From the NCBI GenBank assembly GCA_964019415.1, contig OZ025885.1:1936851-2000850 (forward strand): DNA of 64,000 bases, given 5' to 3'. Positions 30,829-45,200 of this stretch are shown here, in pieces. Both the position numbers and the translations under genes were made by a program. The stretch comes from Ianthella basta. Lineage: Eukaryota > Porifera > Demospongiae > Verongiida > Ianthellidae. Positions within the stretch are counted from its first letter, which is position 1. Every line of letters starts with the position of its first letter. The notes under the pieces were generated by a model. The model made no database searches. It saw only the letters and a program-made list of their open reading frames with translations, and was not told where the DNA came from.

Positions 30829-33800
30829 ATGAAGGTGCTGGCAATAACTATATCATTTCTATCCCTCTTCATAGAAGGTGAGGTCTTTGGCAGTCTATCG
30901 AACTCTTCCATCGTTTACTTTAAAGTTGATCTTTTCACTTTCATACACTGCTTGTCTGCCTTGTATTACCTAGAATTTATTCTAAGACAGATGTCAATTT
31001 ACAGCTACGTTAACATAGTCAGTAGTAGCTATCTGCTTGCTTTTGTCTTACAGCTGTAGGTGCTGCTGAAAACAACACAGATGGCACTGTGCGATTAGTG
31101 GGAGGCAATGGCACACATGAGGGGAGGGTTGAAATGCTAGTTCAGGGGCGATGGGGCACTGTTTGCCGCCGTTCTTGGGATCTTCGTGATGCCACTGTTG
31201 TGTGCCGTCAGCTTGGTTACACCTCTGCAGTTGCTGCATTTGAAACATTAACAGATATTTTTGGACAGGGCACTGGGTTCATATGGCTGGACCAGGTTTC
31301 TTGCACGGGGTCCGAAACAAACCTCACTCAGTGCAGCAGTAGGGGTCTTGGAGTGCATTCTTGCTCTCACAGTCTAGATGCAGGAGTCATCTGTTTTGGT
31401 GAGCTAGTTGGACTCATAGCTTATGCAGCCCACAATGCCAGGGATGAGCATTAACATGCATACGATCGCACTTTTCTCTCATTTTCTATATTTCATGAAG
31501 GAGTGTCATTGTTGTTTTCATCCCATATTTGAGGAGAAGGAAGAGGATATGTGCCTACATACTTGTATAATTATGTTAAGGGCTCCCTTGAATCATTTTG
31601 GGGCCTGCTACATATTATATAATTATGGAATTTTCAGACCCCTTGCAATGAATTTGTAGTCCCCTCACACTTTGGGACCAGGGCTACATGCTGCCCCTTT
31701 TGCTGCCAAACCTGTAAATATGTATGTACATATCTGCATTAGTGTGTCTGCAAGCATGTATGTATGTGCTTGTGCGTCATGTGCATGTACATATGCGAGA
31801 TTTCCATCCATACGTTCATAATGGTACACAGGCACGCACTATTCAAAATTGTTTGCATGTGACCCAAATTGTGTTTACATGAACCAAGTAACTACTGTGG
31901 TGCATTTGCATATAAGTGTTGATATTTCTAAAAGACACTAGCCAAAGGGGATCAGGTATCAGACGTTTCGGCAGCACTACGGCTGCCTTCATCAGTGATT
32001 ATAATGACGCTTACAAGCAGGTGTATAAATAGGGGGGGTGGTCACGTGAGGCATTGGTGATTGACTACCATCCGCACACCCAGACCCGGTGCTTGCTAGA
32101 GTCCTGGCACATTCAACACCAGCAAGCCCCTCTCAACAGAGAGAGGGGCCCCATGCCAGGGCTCTATGCAACCCTTCTAGATTGATTTATGTAACCCATC
32201 CGTTATTAGTATTATTTCATTTTCACTTATTATTTTAACCCCTGTTCCGGTTAAAGACATTGCATGATGTATGCCTATTTCTGTAAACACTAGAGACATT
32301 GCATGATGTATGCTTATTCCTGTAAACACCAATGCCTCACGTGACCACCCCCCCTATTTATATACCTGCTTGTACAGTAAGTGTCATTATAATCACTGAT
32401 GAAGGCAGCCGTAGTGCTGCCGAAACGTCTGATACCTGATCCCCTTTGGCTAGTGTCTTTTAGAAATATCAACATGAATCTGCCTAGCCACTCAGGCCTT
32501 TACAGCATTTGCATATAAGTTAGCTACTTGATGCATGTACTAATAATCTGAAGATGTACCATGGACTAATGAATGTTGGTGCAGATGCTTCCATATTTGA
32601 AAACATGAATGTTTATGCATGCTTTTATAGCCAAAATCCAGATAAAATGTAATGTGCTACCACCTTATTGCCACAGATCCTGAAGTAGTTAAGGGCTACA
32701 CTGTGGATGAAGGCACCATTCGACTGGTAGGAGGATCATACCCACATGAAGGACGTGTGGAATATTTTTTTCATGGACATTGGGGCACTGTATGCAGCAG
32801 TGGCTGGGATCTGCAGGATGCCACTGTTGTCTGCAGGCAATTTGGTAACCTCACAGCCGGTGCTGCATTAACCAAAACAGAGTTTGGGCCAGGAAATGGA
32901 GCAGTTTTCTTTGCTAGACTGGCTTGCCGTGGATCAGAAGCTAATATCACTGAGTGTAGTAGTTGGGGCTTTGGAGTACATTATTGCTCTCGCTATTATG
33001 TCGCTGGAGTTATTTGCTCAGGTATCATATAATCTACATAGATTCAGATAATCAAGCCCTATTAATCTACTATATCAAATCTACCAAATAAGGGATGTCA
33101 TATAACAATATTATAGCTGTAGTTCATGCCTGATGCTAATTAGGTATCGAACCCAATTTAAAGTTTGCTGTAAATCCTTTCTATACAATTAGAAACTGTG
33201 ACTGCTTCACTGTTAGATGGATTTAGATGGGATGCACCTAAAGATTATTGAAAATAATATAATATTTAAACTCTTACTCCATCTACTGTACATATAGTTT
33301 AAAATATCAAACAGTTGGCCTCCATCTAGCACTCTGTATGTCTTAACACTTTTAATATTGTATTATTGCCAAATGGAACAGAAATAGTGAATCAAAATGA
33401 TTGAGAGAAGCTTCTAAAGTTCACAAGAAAGCTGTGTTGTGTGACATGACATTACTGCATAATTGCCAATATATAGTTGTTATATTCTCTGTATTCTCAG
33501 GTCCAGAAATTGTGGCCAAGTACCCTGAGAAGGAGGGAGCAGTTCGACTAGTGAATGGGACAGTAGCACATGAAGGTCGTGTGGAGGTGTATGTCCACGG
33601 TCACTGGGGAACTGTATGCTACAACTCCTGGGACCTATTGGATGCAATTGTGGTGTGTCGCCAACTCGGTTACTTCACAGCCTTGTCTAGCTCTCTGTAC
33701 ACAAGAGTTCCTGGAAGTGGATACATCTGGTTGGATTATGTCAGATGCACTGGATCTGAAGGAAACCTTACACAGTGTCCCAACAGTAATTATAGCAGTG

Positions 33801-36800
33801 GATACCTACAGTACAACTGCTATCACAGTCGAGATGTAACTATCAGGTGTACAGGTTAGTTAGATTGGTTGAGAATGCTTCATTGCAATGTCATAATTTC
33901 AATATTTAATATGCTTTCCCAAACAACATACATAACTCTTTAGTATGGAAATCTGCATACGTTAAAGGGTGGCTTCATTGCAAGGAAAGCAATTCATTCA
34001 GTGTATTTATACATATGCCTGTGGTTTACAATAATTATTTCTTTGCTATTTCAACCTGAAGTCAGGATCACCACTAAATTCCAATGTTAGAGGGTCCAAG
34101 TCGCTACACTGGCCTTTGTCCTTCTCAGTTTGCCTGTCCCCTGCTTCATTGCCAATACAATCTGCATCATGATCTTCCACTGCAAGGGATCCAAGGATTT
34201 GGGTCAAAGCATTTGGTTTGACTCGAACATGATACATGATTAAGTCCCACTTTTGCTGAGCTAGAGTTGTACATACTCGTTCAGACATGAATGAGTACTC
34301 TATAGCTGTTGTCATTATTCCCTGACAAAGCGCTACTCAAATGTTGGAAAGACAATTGTCTATTAGGTTATAGTATAATACAATCAGTAGGTCTATCATG
34401 CCTGATCTACCTAATCACTTAGGCCTTTCCTCATCATAATATTATACTTGCAGGCCCTGATGTCAAAGCCAACGTTTCCTTACCAGATGGTTCAATTCGA
34501 CTTGTGGGAGGGTCTGGTTCTCATGAAGGTGTTGTGGAGATATATCTATTTGGACATTGGAGCACTGTGTGCAGATATGGCTGGGACCTGAAAGATGCCA
34601 CTGTAGTGTGTCACCAACTGGGTTACAGCTCAGCTTTAGCCATTCCTACCGGAGTATTCTTTGGAAGAAGTCATGGATTGAGATGGTTGCACACTGTGGG
34701 TTGCACTGGAAATGAAACAAACCTTTTTCAGTGCAAACATTCACCATATTCATCTTGTTTTAGCTATTCTTCTGGGGTTATTTGTTCAAGTGAGTGAATT
34801 CACAAAGCCATGACATAATTATCATTCTTGTAGTCTGAAATATTTGGTGGCTGAAATTAATGTGCTTGATGTTTGAGTCCTATAGTGATTCCCACACAAT
34901 TACAAAGTCAATCGCTAGGCGCCTCAGTCATTAGCACACAATGCTTTTTAATGAAAGGGTATTTTTATATGTATTATGTGTATGTGTGTTATTTTTGTGT
35001 ATAAAAGCATGCCCTGCACACTAGACCCACACCAATTCTTGCCAATAAACAGTACAGTGGACAGTGACTGCTACACTAGCTACTGCATGTGCTGGCCAGC
35101 TTTGCCATTGTGCATATACAGTCAAACATTCACTGCAACCCACATAAGAAATTGTATAGTAAATATAAATTGAGAATAAGCACATTATTATGCAGATTTA
35201 GTGCTTCACCCTCTGTCTTGCAATTTTCCAGGCTCCTTAAATCGTATAAACACAGTTGCAGAGGGTTCTATTCGGCTGGTGGGGGGATCAAGGCCTTATG
35301 AAGGACGAGTAGAGGTATTCTACATAGGACGTTGGGGCACAGTCTGCAACAACCGATGGGACATCAATGATGCTACTGTCGTCTGCCATCAACTGGGATT
35401 TGCCTCAGCAGAAGCAGCACTGGTTACGGCTGCAGACCTATTTGCACTAGGTAGTGGATTCATATGGTTGGATGCGGTTTCCTGCACAGGATCAGAAACA
35501 AATCTTACTCAATGCTCTAATAGCGGTCTTGGTGTACACACTTGCAATCACTATCATGATGCAGGAGTCATCTGCTCCAGTAAGTGTACGCATGTGCAAT
35601 GTACCTGGTATGAGATCAAATTTGCTCTTCAGTGTCTCTTATAGGGGAGTGTAATACATGTACAGCTCAATGATGTGAATTGAAATATTCACAATTCCAT
35701 ACCCATGCAGGTGCAGATATTTCTGTGAACAATACAGAAGGTGCTATTCGACTAGTTGGAGGATCAGGTCCTCATGAAGGACGGGTTGAGATCTATTTTC
35801 TGGGATACTGGGGTACAGTGTGTAATAACCACTGGGACATCAATGATACTGTTGTTGTCTGCCGGCAACTGGGCTACCCTTCAGCAGTAGATGCAACTAA
35901 GAGATTTGGTCAAGGTGTTGGAGTCATCTGGTTGGATCAAGTGCGCTGCAATGGTTCTGAAGCAAATCTCACACAGTGCAGACACAGGGGCCTTGGAGTC
36001 CATTCCTGTAGCCATTATTATGATGCAGGTGTCACTTGTTCAAGTAAGTACTAGTCACAGCTACGGAATAGCCATGAATCTGGTCAAGATGATTGCTGTG
36101 CTAAAGCAACCCTAAATGTACAGGTGCCTTACAAAGATAATTTCTTTCTATTGGTTTAGATGTCACAGTTGAAGAAGGCTCTGTTCGATTACAAGGAGGT
36201 CAAAGTATCCTTGAAGGACAAGTTGAAATATTCCTTCAAGGCAGATGGGGTGCTGTGTGCTACTATTGGAATTGGGATCTGCTAGATGCTGTTGTTGTTT
36301 GCCGTCAGTTGGGCTATCCCACAGCTGCTGCTGCAAGTAGAAGTTATAATGGGGCCAGGATAGCTGTAGGAATGGATTCAGTTACCTGTAGCGGCTATGA
36401 AAAGAACCTTACCCAGTGCAGAGCACGCTTAACCCAAAGCTGCCGCAGAAACTACCGTGCAAGAGTTACATGCTCAAGTAAGTGGTATGCTTTTAGCTAT
36501 ATACACACAGCATTTAGAAAGCTGACACTGAGGCATAACAAACAATGTAAATAGCCTATGCTTGCTAAAGATTAGTCTTAATATTTCTGCCTCATAATTA
36601 TATACACAGACAACACTGCCAATGCAACACTGAGAGAAGGTTCAGTTAAACTGGTAGGAGGAACAGGACTCCATGAGGGGATAGTCAACATCTATCTCTT
36701 TGGATACTGGAGCACAATCTGTGACTATAGCTGGGACTTGCAAGATGCCAACGTTGTATGTCGTCAATTGGGATATTCTACAGCAGTTGCTGCTCCTACA

Positions 36801-39206
36801 AGAGCTGCGTTTGGAAGTAGCAGAGAACTGGACTTAGTGACATATGTTTACTGTGAAGGAGAAGAAGCAAACTTGACTCAATGTAATCACAATACTGGAC
36901 AATCTTCTTGCTCGTGGTCACGTAATGCTGGAGTTATATGTTCAAGTGAGCATTGCGAAGTCACAGACAATGTGACAGCTACCATGATTATCATTGGATG
37001 TATGGCACACATAATTGATAGGTTTGGTGCACATGTGCACAGTATATAGGTTAATCAAATTAATGTACTATAATAACTGTGCTTTTGGTAAGATCAGCAG
37101 AAACCTGGTCTGTTCCAGTATCATGTGTCCACAGTGATGACCACAGCACATCGATTTACTTGTACATAGTGCCTAGTTGTGTGACAGCATCACAGGTGTT
37201 CAGGATTTCTGCACATCAAACACACATCCCTTTCATGCAAGACTGCCACATAAATGGCTACTGCCTAGGATATTAACTTTGAATCTGTTCCCATTATGGA
37301 AACTTAATTTTGATGCAGCTTACTTTTAAAATAACTGAGTAATGAAATCCAGTTTGTTTACATGCATCAGCATGTCCATGCCTGTCAATAGCCATTACTG
37401 CTATATTCTATTAACAAAATTACAAAATAAGCGAACACAACTAATTATAATGATCCACTTTCTTGTACAGATTCTGTCACAGCCACTTACAATGATACAG
37501 AAAATGGCTCCATTCGACTGGTGGGAGGAACAGGACCGCACGAAGGGCGTGTAGAGCTATACTTCTTTGGTCGTTGGGGCACTGTGTGTGACAACACATG
37601 GAACCTTGTAACTAGTGTAGTCCTCTGTCGACAGCTGGGGTACTTTACTGCACTAGCTGCTCCATCCAGAGCTGCATTTGGGCAGGGAACTGGCTTCATC
37701 TGGTTAGATCAGGTTATATGCACAGGGTATGAGACAAATATTACCCAATGCAGGCATAGGGGCCTTGGAGTGCATTACTGCAGTCATAGTCGAGATGCAG
37801 GAGCAATCTGTTTAAGTGAGTAAATGCATGCAGTTATTTATAATTACAGATGTATGCATTTATCCAATTGTAACTTTTGTTGACCTGATAACACATGATT
37901 ATGACCATAGTAATATTCATTTTAAATGCTTCACCTCGGACAATCTTGCTAGATGCTACATCAAATCAGACAGTGGAAGAAGGCTCCATTCGTCTGGTGG
38001 ATGGATCTGGTTCTCATGAGGGACGTGTTGAGATCTATCTCCTGGGGCATTGGGGCACCATATGCCGTAATCATTGGGACCTTGCAGATGCCACTGTTGT
38101 ATGCCGTGCACTGGGTTACTCCTTGGCCATAGAAGCAAATACAACATTTCCACATGGTTCAGATACCAATCCAATTTGGTTTGAGAGTGTGGGCTGCACT
38201 GGGTACGAAGTAAACATAACTGACTGCAGCAATAAGGGTCTTGGTATACATTCTTGTGCTCACTATCAAGATGCTGGAGTTGTATGTTCAAGTGAGTCTT
38301 TATCATTTCTAGAATTTGCAGTCAAAATATATGTATATAGTAGCTAAAGATCACATGATAACAATAGCTGAAGTATGATTATGGTTTTGCTTTGTTTCAG
38401 ACACTACTGTCACAGCAACAGTGCCAGAAGGCACAGTTCGTCTTGTAGGAGGTTCAGATGCTCTTGAGGGGAGATTAGAACTGTACAAACTAGGGCACTG
38501 GGGTACCGTATGCAACTACAATTGGGATCTAGCTGATGCTACTGTTGTGTGCCACCAGCTGGGCTATACATTAGTCTCATCCCTGCCAACGAGTGCTGTG
38601 TATGGACGAGGTAATGGAACTATTTGGCTGTACAATGCCACCTGCACTGGATTTGAGGAAAAGCTGACTGACTGTAACAACAGTGGTGTTGGAATTCACT
38701 TCTGTTCTAATGCTCGTGATGTTAGTATTAGATGTTCAAGTAAGTTCACAACAGGGCATTTGTGTACTGCATACACATACAACTAAGATCACTGTAATGA
38801 TTGGCATGGCAAACCCATTTTCATCAAATCCTTTTTTGTATATAAATAGATATGACTTCCAACCAAACAGTGGCACTGGGATCTGTCCGACTAGTGGGAA
38901 CTCGACCTCATGAAGGGAGAGTGGAAGTGTACTACTTTGGACACTGGGTCAGGGTCTGTGCCCAATACTGGGATATGTTGGATGCCACTGTTGTTTGTCG
39001 CCAGCTTGGCTATCCTGCAGCTTCCACTACAAACGCTTATTATAGAGGTACAGGGCTAGTAATGCCGGATCAACTGGCATGTAATGGAACTGAAGCAAAC
39101 ATCTCTCAGTGTATCCACGGTGAAGTTCGTATAACCTCCAACAGGTGTCCTAATTATTATTATTATTATTATTACTATCGTCATGATGCAGGAGTAATTT
39201 GTTCCA
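30829..39206 (+). CDS. Gene B signal peptide and 12 SRCR domains
   Basis: Exon 30829-30877 encodes MKVLAITISFLSLFIEG, a signal peptide. SRCR exons: 31054-31398, 32677-33021, 33501-33854, 34454-34789, 35232-35579, 35711-36043, 36160-36477, 36610-36945, 37471-37815, 37953-38291, 38401-38739 and 38850-39206. Each is phase 1-1 and encodes one whole domain of 106-119 residues with the pattern IRLVGGS..HEGRVE, WGTVC, WD..DA.VVCRQLGY, IWLD.V.C.G.E.NLTQC and AGVIC. Asn-X-Thr sites recur in the NLTQC motif. The seventh domain reads VRLQGG and is the shortest. The twelfth has a run of eight Tyr. Repeats differ enough that the array is older than the CCP array of gene A. Confidence 0.92.
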
Positions 39207-42200
39207 GTAAGTTCTGCTACACCATTGAAATATTGATCTGCATGGTCTGTACTAATTTAAAGAACATTATATGCCTGAATCATTTTATGCAACATGCTAA
39301 ATAGAAGCCATCTCTCTCAAACAATTTCACTGCAAATGAATTATCCATGATAACTAAGTTGCTCTTCTCTTATAGTCATTTCTGTGAACTTTGAGAGAGC
39401 CCAGTATACAGTCTCGGAAAGTGCTGCTTCAATAACAGTTCACATTGAAGCTTCTCTGCCTCCTATAGAAAGTGTTATCATACAATTGGTGGTCACAGAC
39501 ATCACGGCTGAAGGTGAGGCGCACAGCTGCCTTTTGGCAATGTAATACTAATTGATGCAATCCATAACTTCATTCCCTCTTTCACCCGTTGCAGTGGTTG
39601 CTGACTATAGGAGTCCAAGGCAAATGAATGTGGAATTGCCAGCTGGTGAAACATCGGTAAATGTTACATTACCAATTGTAAATGATGACACATTTGAACG
39701 TACTGAAACTTTCAAGCTAGCAATTCTGACACCATCACAAGATGTTCTACAACTTGGATTGATGAATGAAACTCTGATCACAATAGTGGATGATGACAGG
39801 CACTGTGGGTTGATTGCTTCTGCTAATTTTTATGTTCTGTGAAGTTACTTTCCTTGTCCACTTCATTGTTCTCTCTCCTTTATATTAGTTTGCTTTGCAA
39901 CTTTCCTATTCAATGAGACAGCAAATGACAGGCAAGCAGCCATCACTTGCTCCCAGCTGGATGGCAGCTTCCTTCCTGATGGGTTGGTGTCAGCAAGTTG
40001 TTTAAATGATAACACATGGGGTCCTCTGGACATGTCACAGTGCACATTCAGGAATGATGCACCTGTAGTTGCAGTGGCGGTGGTGGAAGTTTTCTCATTG
40101 GTTGAAGATTCACTCTTGGATATGGAAGTGAGAATGGGCTAACTTTTATAATGCAGCATCATTCTACAATATAGCTGAATATCATACATTCATAGAATTT
40201 TTTTGAGTTTTGCGCATGCATACGTATAATTATGCAATAACATACTATCTTTATTCCTTCTTTAACTACTTAGGGATCTGGAAATGTAGCTCCTGAAGTG
40301 ACAGAACAGGCAAGATGTTATGCCTCTTGCTCTATGCATCACTTTATTAGTATAAAAGTGAATACCTTGTAATCTCTAAATTCATGCAGGCTATTTCCAG
40401 CATTTATGTGGAAAAGACCACTGTGCTACGCGATTACTTGACATTTGATGGTGAAAGAGTGGTGGTGTATTCCCTTAGGCTCAACTCAACAGTTGCTGCA
40501 GAAGAACTACAAGGTAGTCTGGTAATTACTCCAGCTGCCATGATCACTAGAGTTATCGTAACCAGGAAGGCAGGTAATTACATGCCCTACACTGACATAC
40601 AATTGTAAATAGAAGTTCATTGTGCTCTCTGCATAATTCCTGCTCTTCTGCTCCAGATTTCTGTAGTTGCTGTGATGGTGCAGCAATTGAACTAACAAGG
40701 AGGCTTATCAAGACAACAAACAGTTGTGCAGGCAGCTTTGAGGCACCAATGGCTTGTAGTAGCTGCCTTGATGGCATTTCACAGGTTAGAAAAAAGTTGG
40801 CAAAATTCCAGTCATCAATGTCTACCTAATTGATCTCTATTGTCTGATGCTCATTGTAATATGCAGTGTCAGCAAAGATTCAGCTCTGTGGATGGCCATG
40901 GACTGTGTTTCTTGGACACTGACAGAGATGGAAAGCCAGACTATAGAGTAAGACAATAATTACTGAGAAATGTGCATTCGTGTGTGAAATAGTGAATGCA
41001 TGAATGGCTCTTGAAATGTGCACATTTACACACATGCAAAGAATATTTAAAGGCTGTGCCCTAGTTTGGTTGAATGACAAGTGTATAATTTCATTTCCTT
41101 ATTAATTTACTCAATTTTAGGACCCTTGTGTGGGCTGCTGCTTGCCAGACTACGATCTTGCCTTCCAATGGAATCGCACAGCTCATCATCGTTATGCTGA
41201 GGCACCTTGCTCCAAGATCCACTCGAGTTTCTCAGACACCAAAGTGCGAAGAATGTGTCTACCAAATGACTCCTGGGAGCCAGCAGACATCAGCTCATGT
41301 ACATTCAAGAACAACACAAAGAACTCCATCGTCCTACTCACAACAAGCCTAGTTGTCAGTAGGCAACAGGATAGAGCAGAAGCAATTGTAGACATACAAC
41401 GAATATTTGAGAAGCAGGTGAGAAGTGCTGGGAAACTATGTTGCAATTAAGCCCATTGCACTCACAATATGTCTTCTCCAAGGATGATGCATATTTTTAC
41501 TCAAACACAGCTACCCAATTTCACTAAAGAGGAATTGCTGAATAGGACTGGGTACAACATCACAGCATTGGAAACAACCTCCACTTTTAGTAATGGGACC
41601 AATGTGTCCACCATTGTTTTTGTGGTTGAGTTTGAATCAAGTGTTGAACTAAAGGAAAATGTTACCAATGTGAATGAAGAAATTACTAGAAGTGGTATTT
41701 CCTATGAATTCGTGCAATTGGTAGCTGTCAAGCCATCAGGTGAAGTTTGCAGCATATTTTATTATATTGAATTTCATTAGCATTGCCACTGAATATCATT
41801 GTGTATGTGTTATTATTTGAATCTCTGACTGTGCAGAGACTTGTTCTTGTAAAACAAGTGGTGGACAACTTGCTAATCTCTGTATTGGAACATCCAGTAG
41901 CCCATGTGACTGCAGTGACTTTGGAACATGCAAAGTGAGCTCACACATGAGTTGTGATACCTGGTATAACCAGCTGCTGTAATCAGCTCCTTGATTTTGC
42001 TACATATACATTATAGTGTATAGACCCTTATGTGGATGACGCTGGGCAATGTTCTTTGGACACAGATGGAGATATGATACCTGACCACAATGTAAGTGAT
42101 TATTATTCATTTGGATCCACTTTCTGTCATTGTTGTACTTTGTTATAAACACATTACTAGCTTATGTTACAGTACATTTCCTTTGACAGGGCATGCAGGA

Positions 42201-45200
42201 CAAGATGAATTTATGCCTTATACTGTCATGTTTGTTCATTGTACTGCTTCGTTTTTACAGGATAATTGCCCAGAAACATATGGCACTGACTCAGGAGGCT
42301 GCTGTGAGTCAATGAGATACAGTTAGTGTGACAAGTACTATTGTCATATTATTTCTGCAGTTAGTCTAGCTGATACAGTATATTATTTTAAAAAGAAACA
42401 AGGTAAATTCAGTTTTGGAATGATTAACATTTGTAGCAGATGGTATAACAGTTTTCAGCCATAAATATTTGACAAATGAATATTATCCAAACATGGGTCA
42501 CTTACAACTGCTTTAATGCATGCACACAATCCTGTGTATTTGTATTTGTCTATGCTTATAATAGCTTTGCTTCCCTTCCCTTAGCCCTTGTCATACCTAG
42601 TACACAGGGGGTTGTTCTGTGCCCTGCTGAGATAGACGCTGTGTGGAGTATTCAGTGGCCTGATGCTGCTCCAGGCTCCACTCAGTCTGTTCGCTGTCCA
42701 GGAGAGGGGGACACTACTGGGTTGGGGTTGGCCCACAGGAGCTGTCTGGCTGGTGGTGTGTGGGGTCCTGTTGATGCCAGTGGTTGTGAGTCATTGGCTG
42801 TCAGGAATATTAGGATTCAGGTAATGTGATCTTAGAAGGTTTTTGCATATCAACACTAACTGAAGAAAATGAAAAAGTGATCTAGTAGAAGTTTATACAC
42901 ATAATTAAAAATGATTGGCAGAAATAAATGTAATGGTTAACTGTGGTTCAAGTGGAAGGAATGATGTGCACATACATTAGATATAGGTATATAATTATGT
43001 ATAAATTCAATGCAAATGCACAATTAGATTGAATCAATGTCATGTTATAAGTATGCGAATTGTTCATGGCTTTCCAGTGGGATTTTCTAGCAAATGACTC
43101 GATGCACTCTATTTTATACCAATGTTCATACTTACAGGCGAGAAACCTCAACAGCGATTTGAAACTAGCAAGAACACATGGACTGCCAGTCTTGCCTCAG
43201 CAGAGAATGGAAATTGGTAGTATTTCAATACATCTACGAAATATCCTGCATCAGTCGGTGTTACAACAGGGAAGGAGGTCTGTTCTTCCTCTTGACCTGA
43301 AAACATCCACCAATTGGCTAGCACTCATTGCAGAGTGAGTATAATATTATAATGTAATATACATGCAAACACGACATTGTTTGGCAATGCTTATTTCTTA
43401 CTATTTTATAGCCTGGGTGAAAATAATGCACTATTCAAAACTGATACAAACAGTAACAGTACGGAACAGCAGGAAGAGGTAAGATTTGTTCAATAATAAT
43501 GTATTTTGAGCATGCATAATTATGGAATGATTATACACATGTAAGTACAGCAATACTTCTTGCATTGATCATAATATTGTGCCATAACTCCTTAGGTAGT
43601 AGTAGACATTGTGGATAGTCTCCTGAACGAGAGGAATAAACCAGCCTTCACAGCAACTTCAAAGGTAGCTATATGCAATAAAAATACTATTATTGTTATT
43701 TTATGCAATATACTACAACAGCTGTAGTAGCATTATTTCTTATTCCAGGCCATTCCATGAAAATCAAAATTGCTTAGAATCAGCACAATTTCTTTATTAA
43801 GTTAAATGACATTGTACTGATAAGTACATGCATGTATAGTAGTATAATTGTTATGTTGTTGCCATCTTTTGGCACCAAATGTGATGTGCACATGTGAGGA
43901 CTAATTATGCACAATCTGTCAATCACAGGTAACTAATTTGAATGAAAACACCACAGATTCTCCTGCTGTTCAAATTCTTGAAAGTGCAGAGAAAGTGGCT
44001 AAAGCATTAGCTTCAACTCTCTTAAATGACAACTCAAGCATCAAATTCTACAGGCCAAACATTGGTAATAAGACCTCATTTTGGTCTCCAATGCCTCACT
44101 GTACACATTAGTGAAATACAGATGAATGACACTCTTAATGCTATATAATTACATTCTTCTATGTAGCCATTCATGGACAAGCATTCTCCTTCAATCAGCT
44201 TCATGTACAAGGTGGTATCCAGTTCCCTGGTGAAGGAGTCATGCTGCCCAATTTCAATAGCCCTTCATTAGTTCCAAACATTTACTTGCCATCTGATTTC
44301 ATTTTTGCTGCAAGAGGAAGACAATATTCTGTGGGAGTCAATGGAGCAGAAGAGGACAATGAAATGACAGGGTCAGTCAGCACTGTCTGGAACAACATTG
44401 AGAATTACTTGCCAATTACAGTAATTGAAGACATTGAAGAGGAGAGGTGAGAAACTTGTCTACTAGCTTCTCACAAATTTCAATACCACTGAAATGAAAT
44501 GCAATTTTCTTAATTAGTAGCCCACTACCTCTGAATACAGACCAGTATTATACGTAACAAGTATAATTGTAGATCACGCATTGGTTGAAACTTGTGCATA
44601 TGTTTCAGTACTGAATATTTCCAGACTGAGTGTTAACCACTGTTGCATGAAATATTTATGGAGTTTTCTATAAAAACCCAGCTTCTTAGTTATGGCTCTT
44701 TACTCATGAAATATGCAGTAAAGAAAACTCTGTGAAACCGAAAACCTTTCCAGCCAGTCTTGTTGTCACCAGTCAGTTACTTGGCTACAGTGGTGGGGAC
44801 GTCATTGCCAATGCAACAGCAGAAATAAGGTTTCCAATTAAGGTATGAAAGATATTGGAGAAACTGAAATTATAGCATAACTGATTAAGAAGATCATAAC
44901 GTTTTGTCCAAATGTGAGCACAAAACTTAGTTAACATTTCAAGGTACATCTTTTCAAATAATTTAGGAGGAAGTAATCAACTTCTCAGCCCCACCTGGCA
45001 GTGTGAAGCAGTTCCGTTGTGTGTTCGAAGTGGACAATAAAACAAGTGGGTGGTCCACCAGAGGGATCAAGACTGAAGTCATTAATAACACTCATGTACG
45101 GTGTAGTTCATCCCATTTGACCAACTTTATGGTCTTGGTCAGCATTGTACCAGCAGAGGATTCTGTGAGTTTAAGCACTCCAATCAATTTCTCATGAATA

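Larger units (their letters stand above)
31918..32504. mobile_element. Penelope-like fold-back element with 16-bp direct flanks
   Basis: An inverted-repeat element inserted in the intron between SRCR1 and SRCR2. Arms run about 31918-32067 and 32330-32473, with a spacer of about 260 bp that itself contains a short tandem (GACATTGCATGATGTATGC twice, near 32265 and 32291). The flanks 31902-31917 and 32505-32520 are the same 16-bp word, GCATTTGCATATAAGT, as expected for a target duplication. Each arm holds a hammerhead-like motif. Long, variable target duplications, inverted terminal repeats and hammerhead motifs are known together in Penelope-like elements; no reverse transcriptase frame is present, so this would be a non-autonomous remnant. 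Confidence 0.65.
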
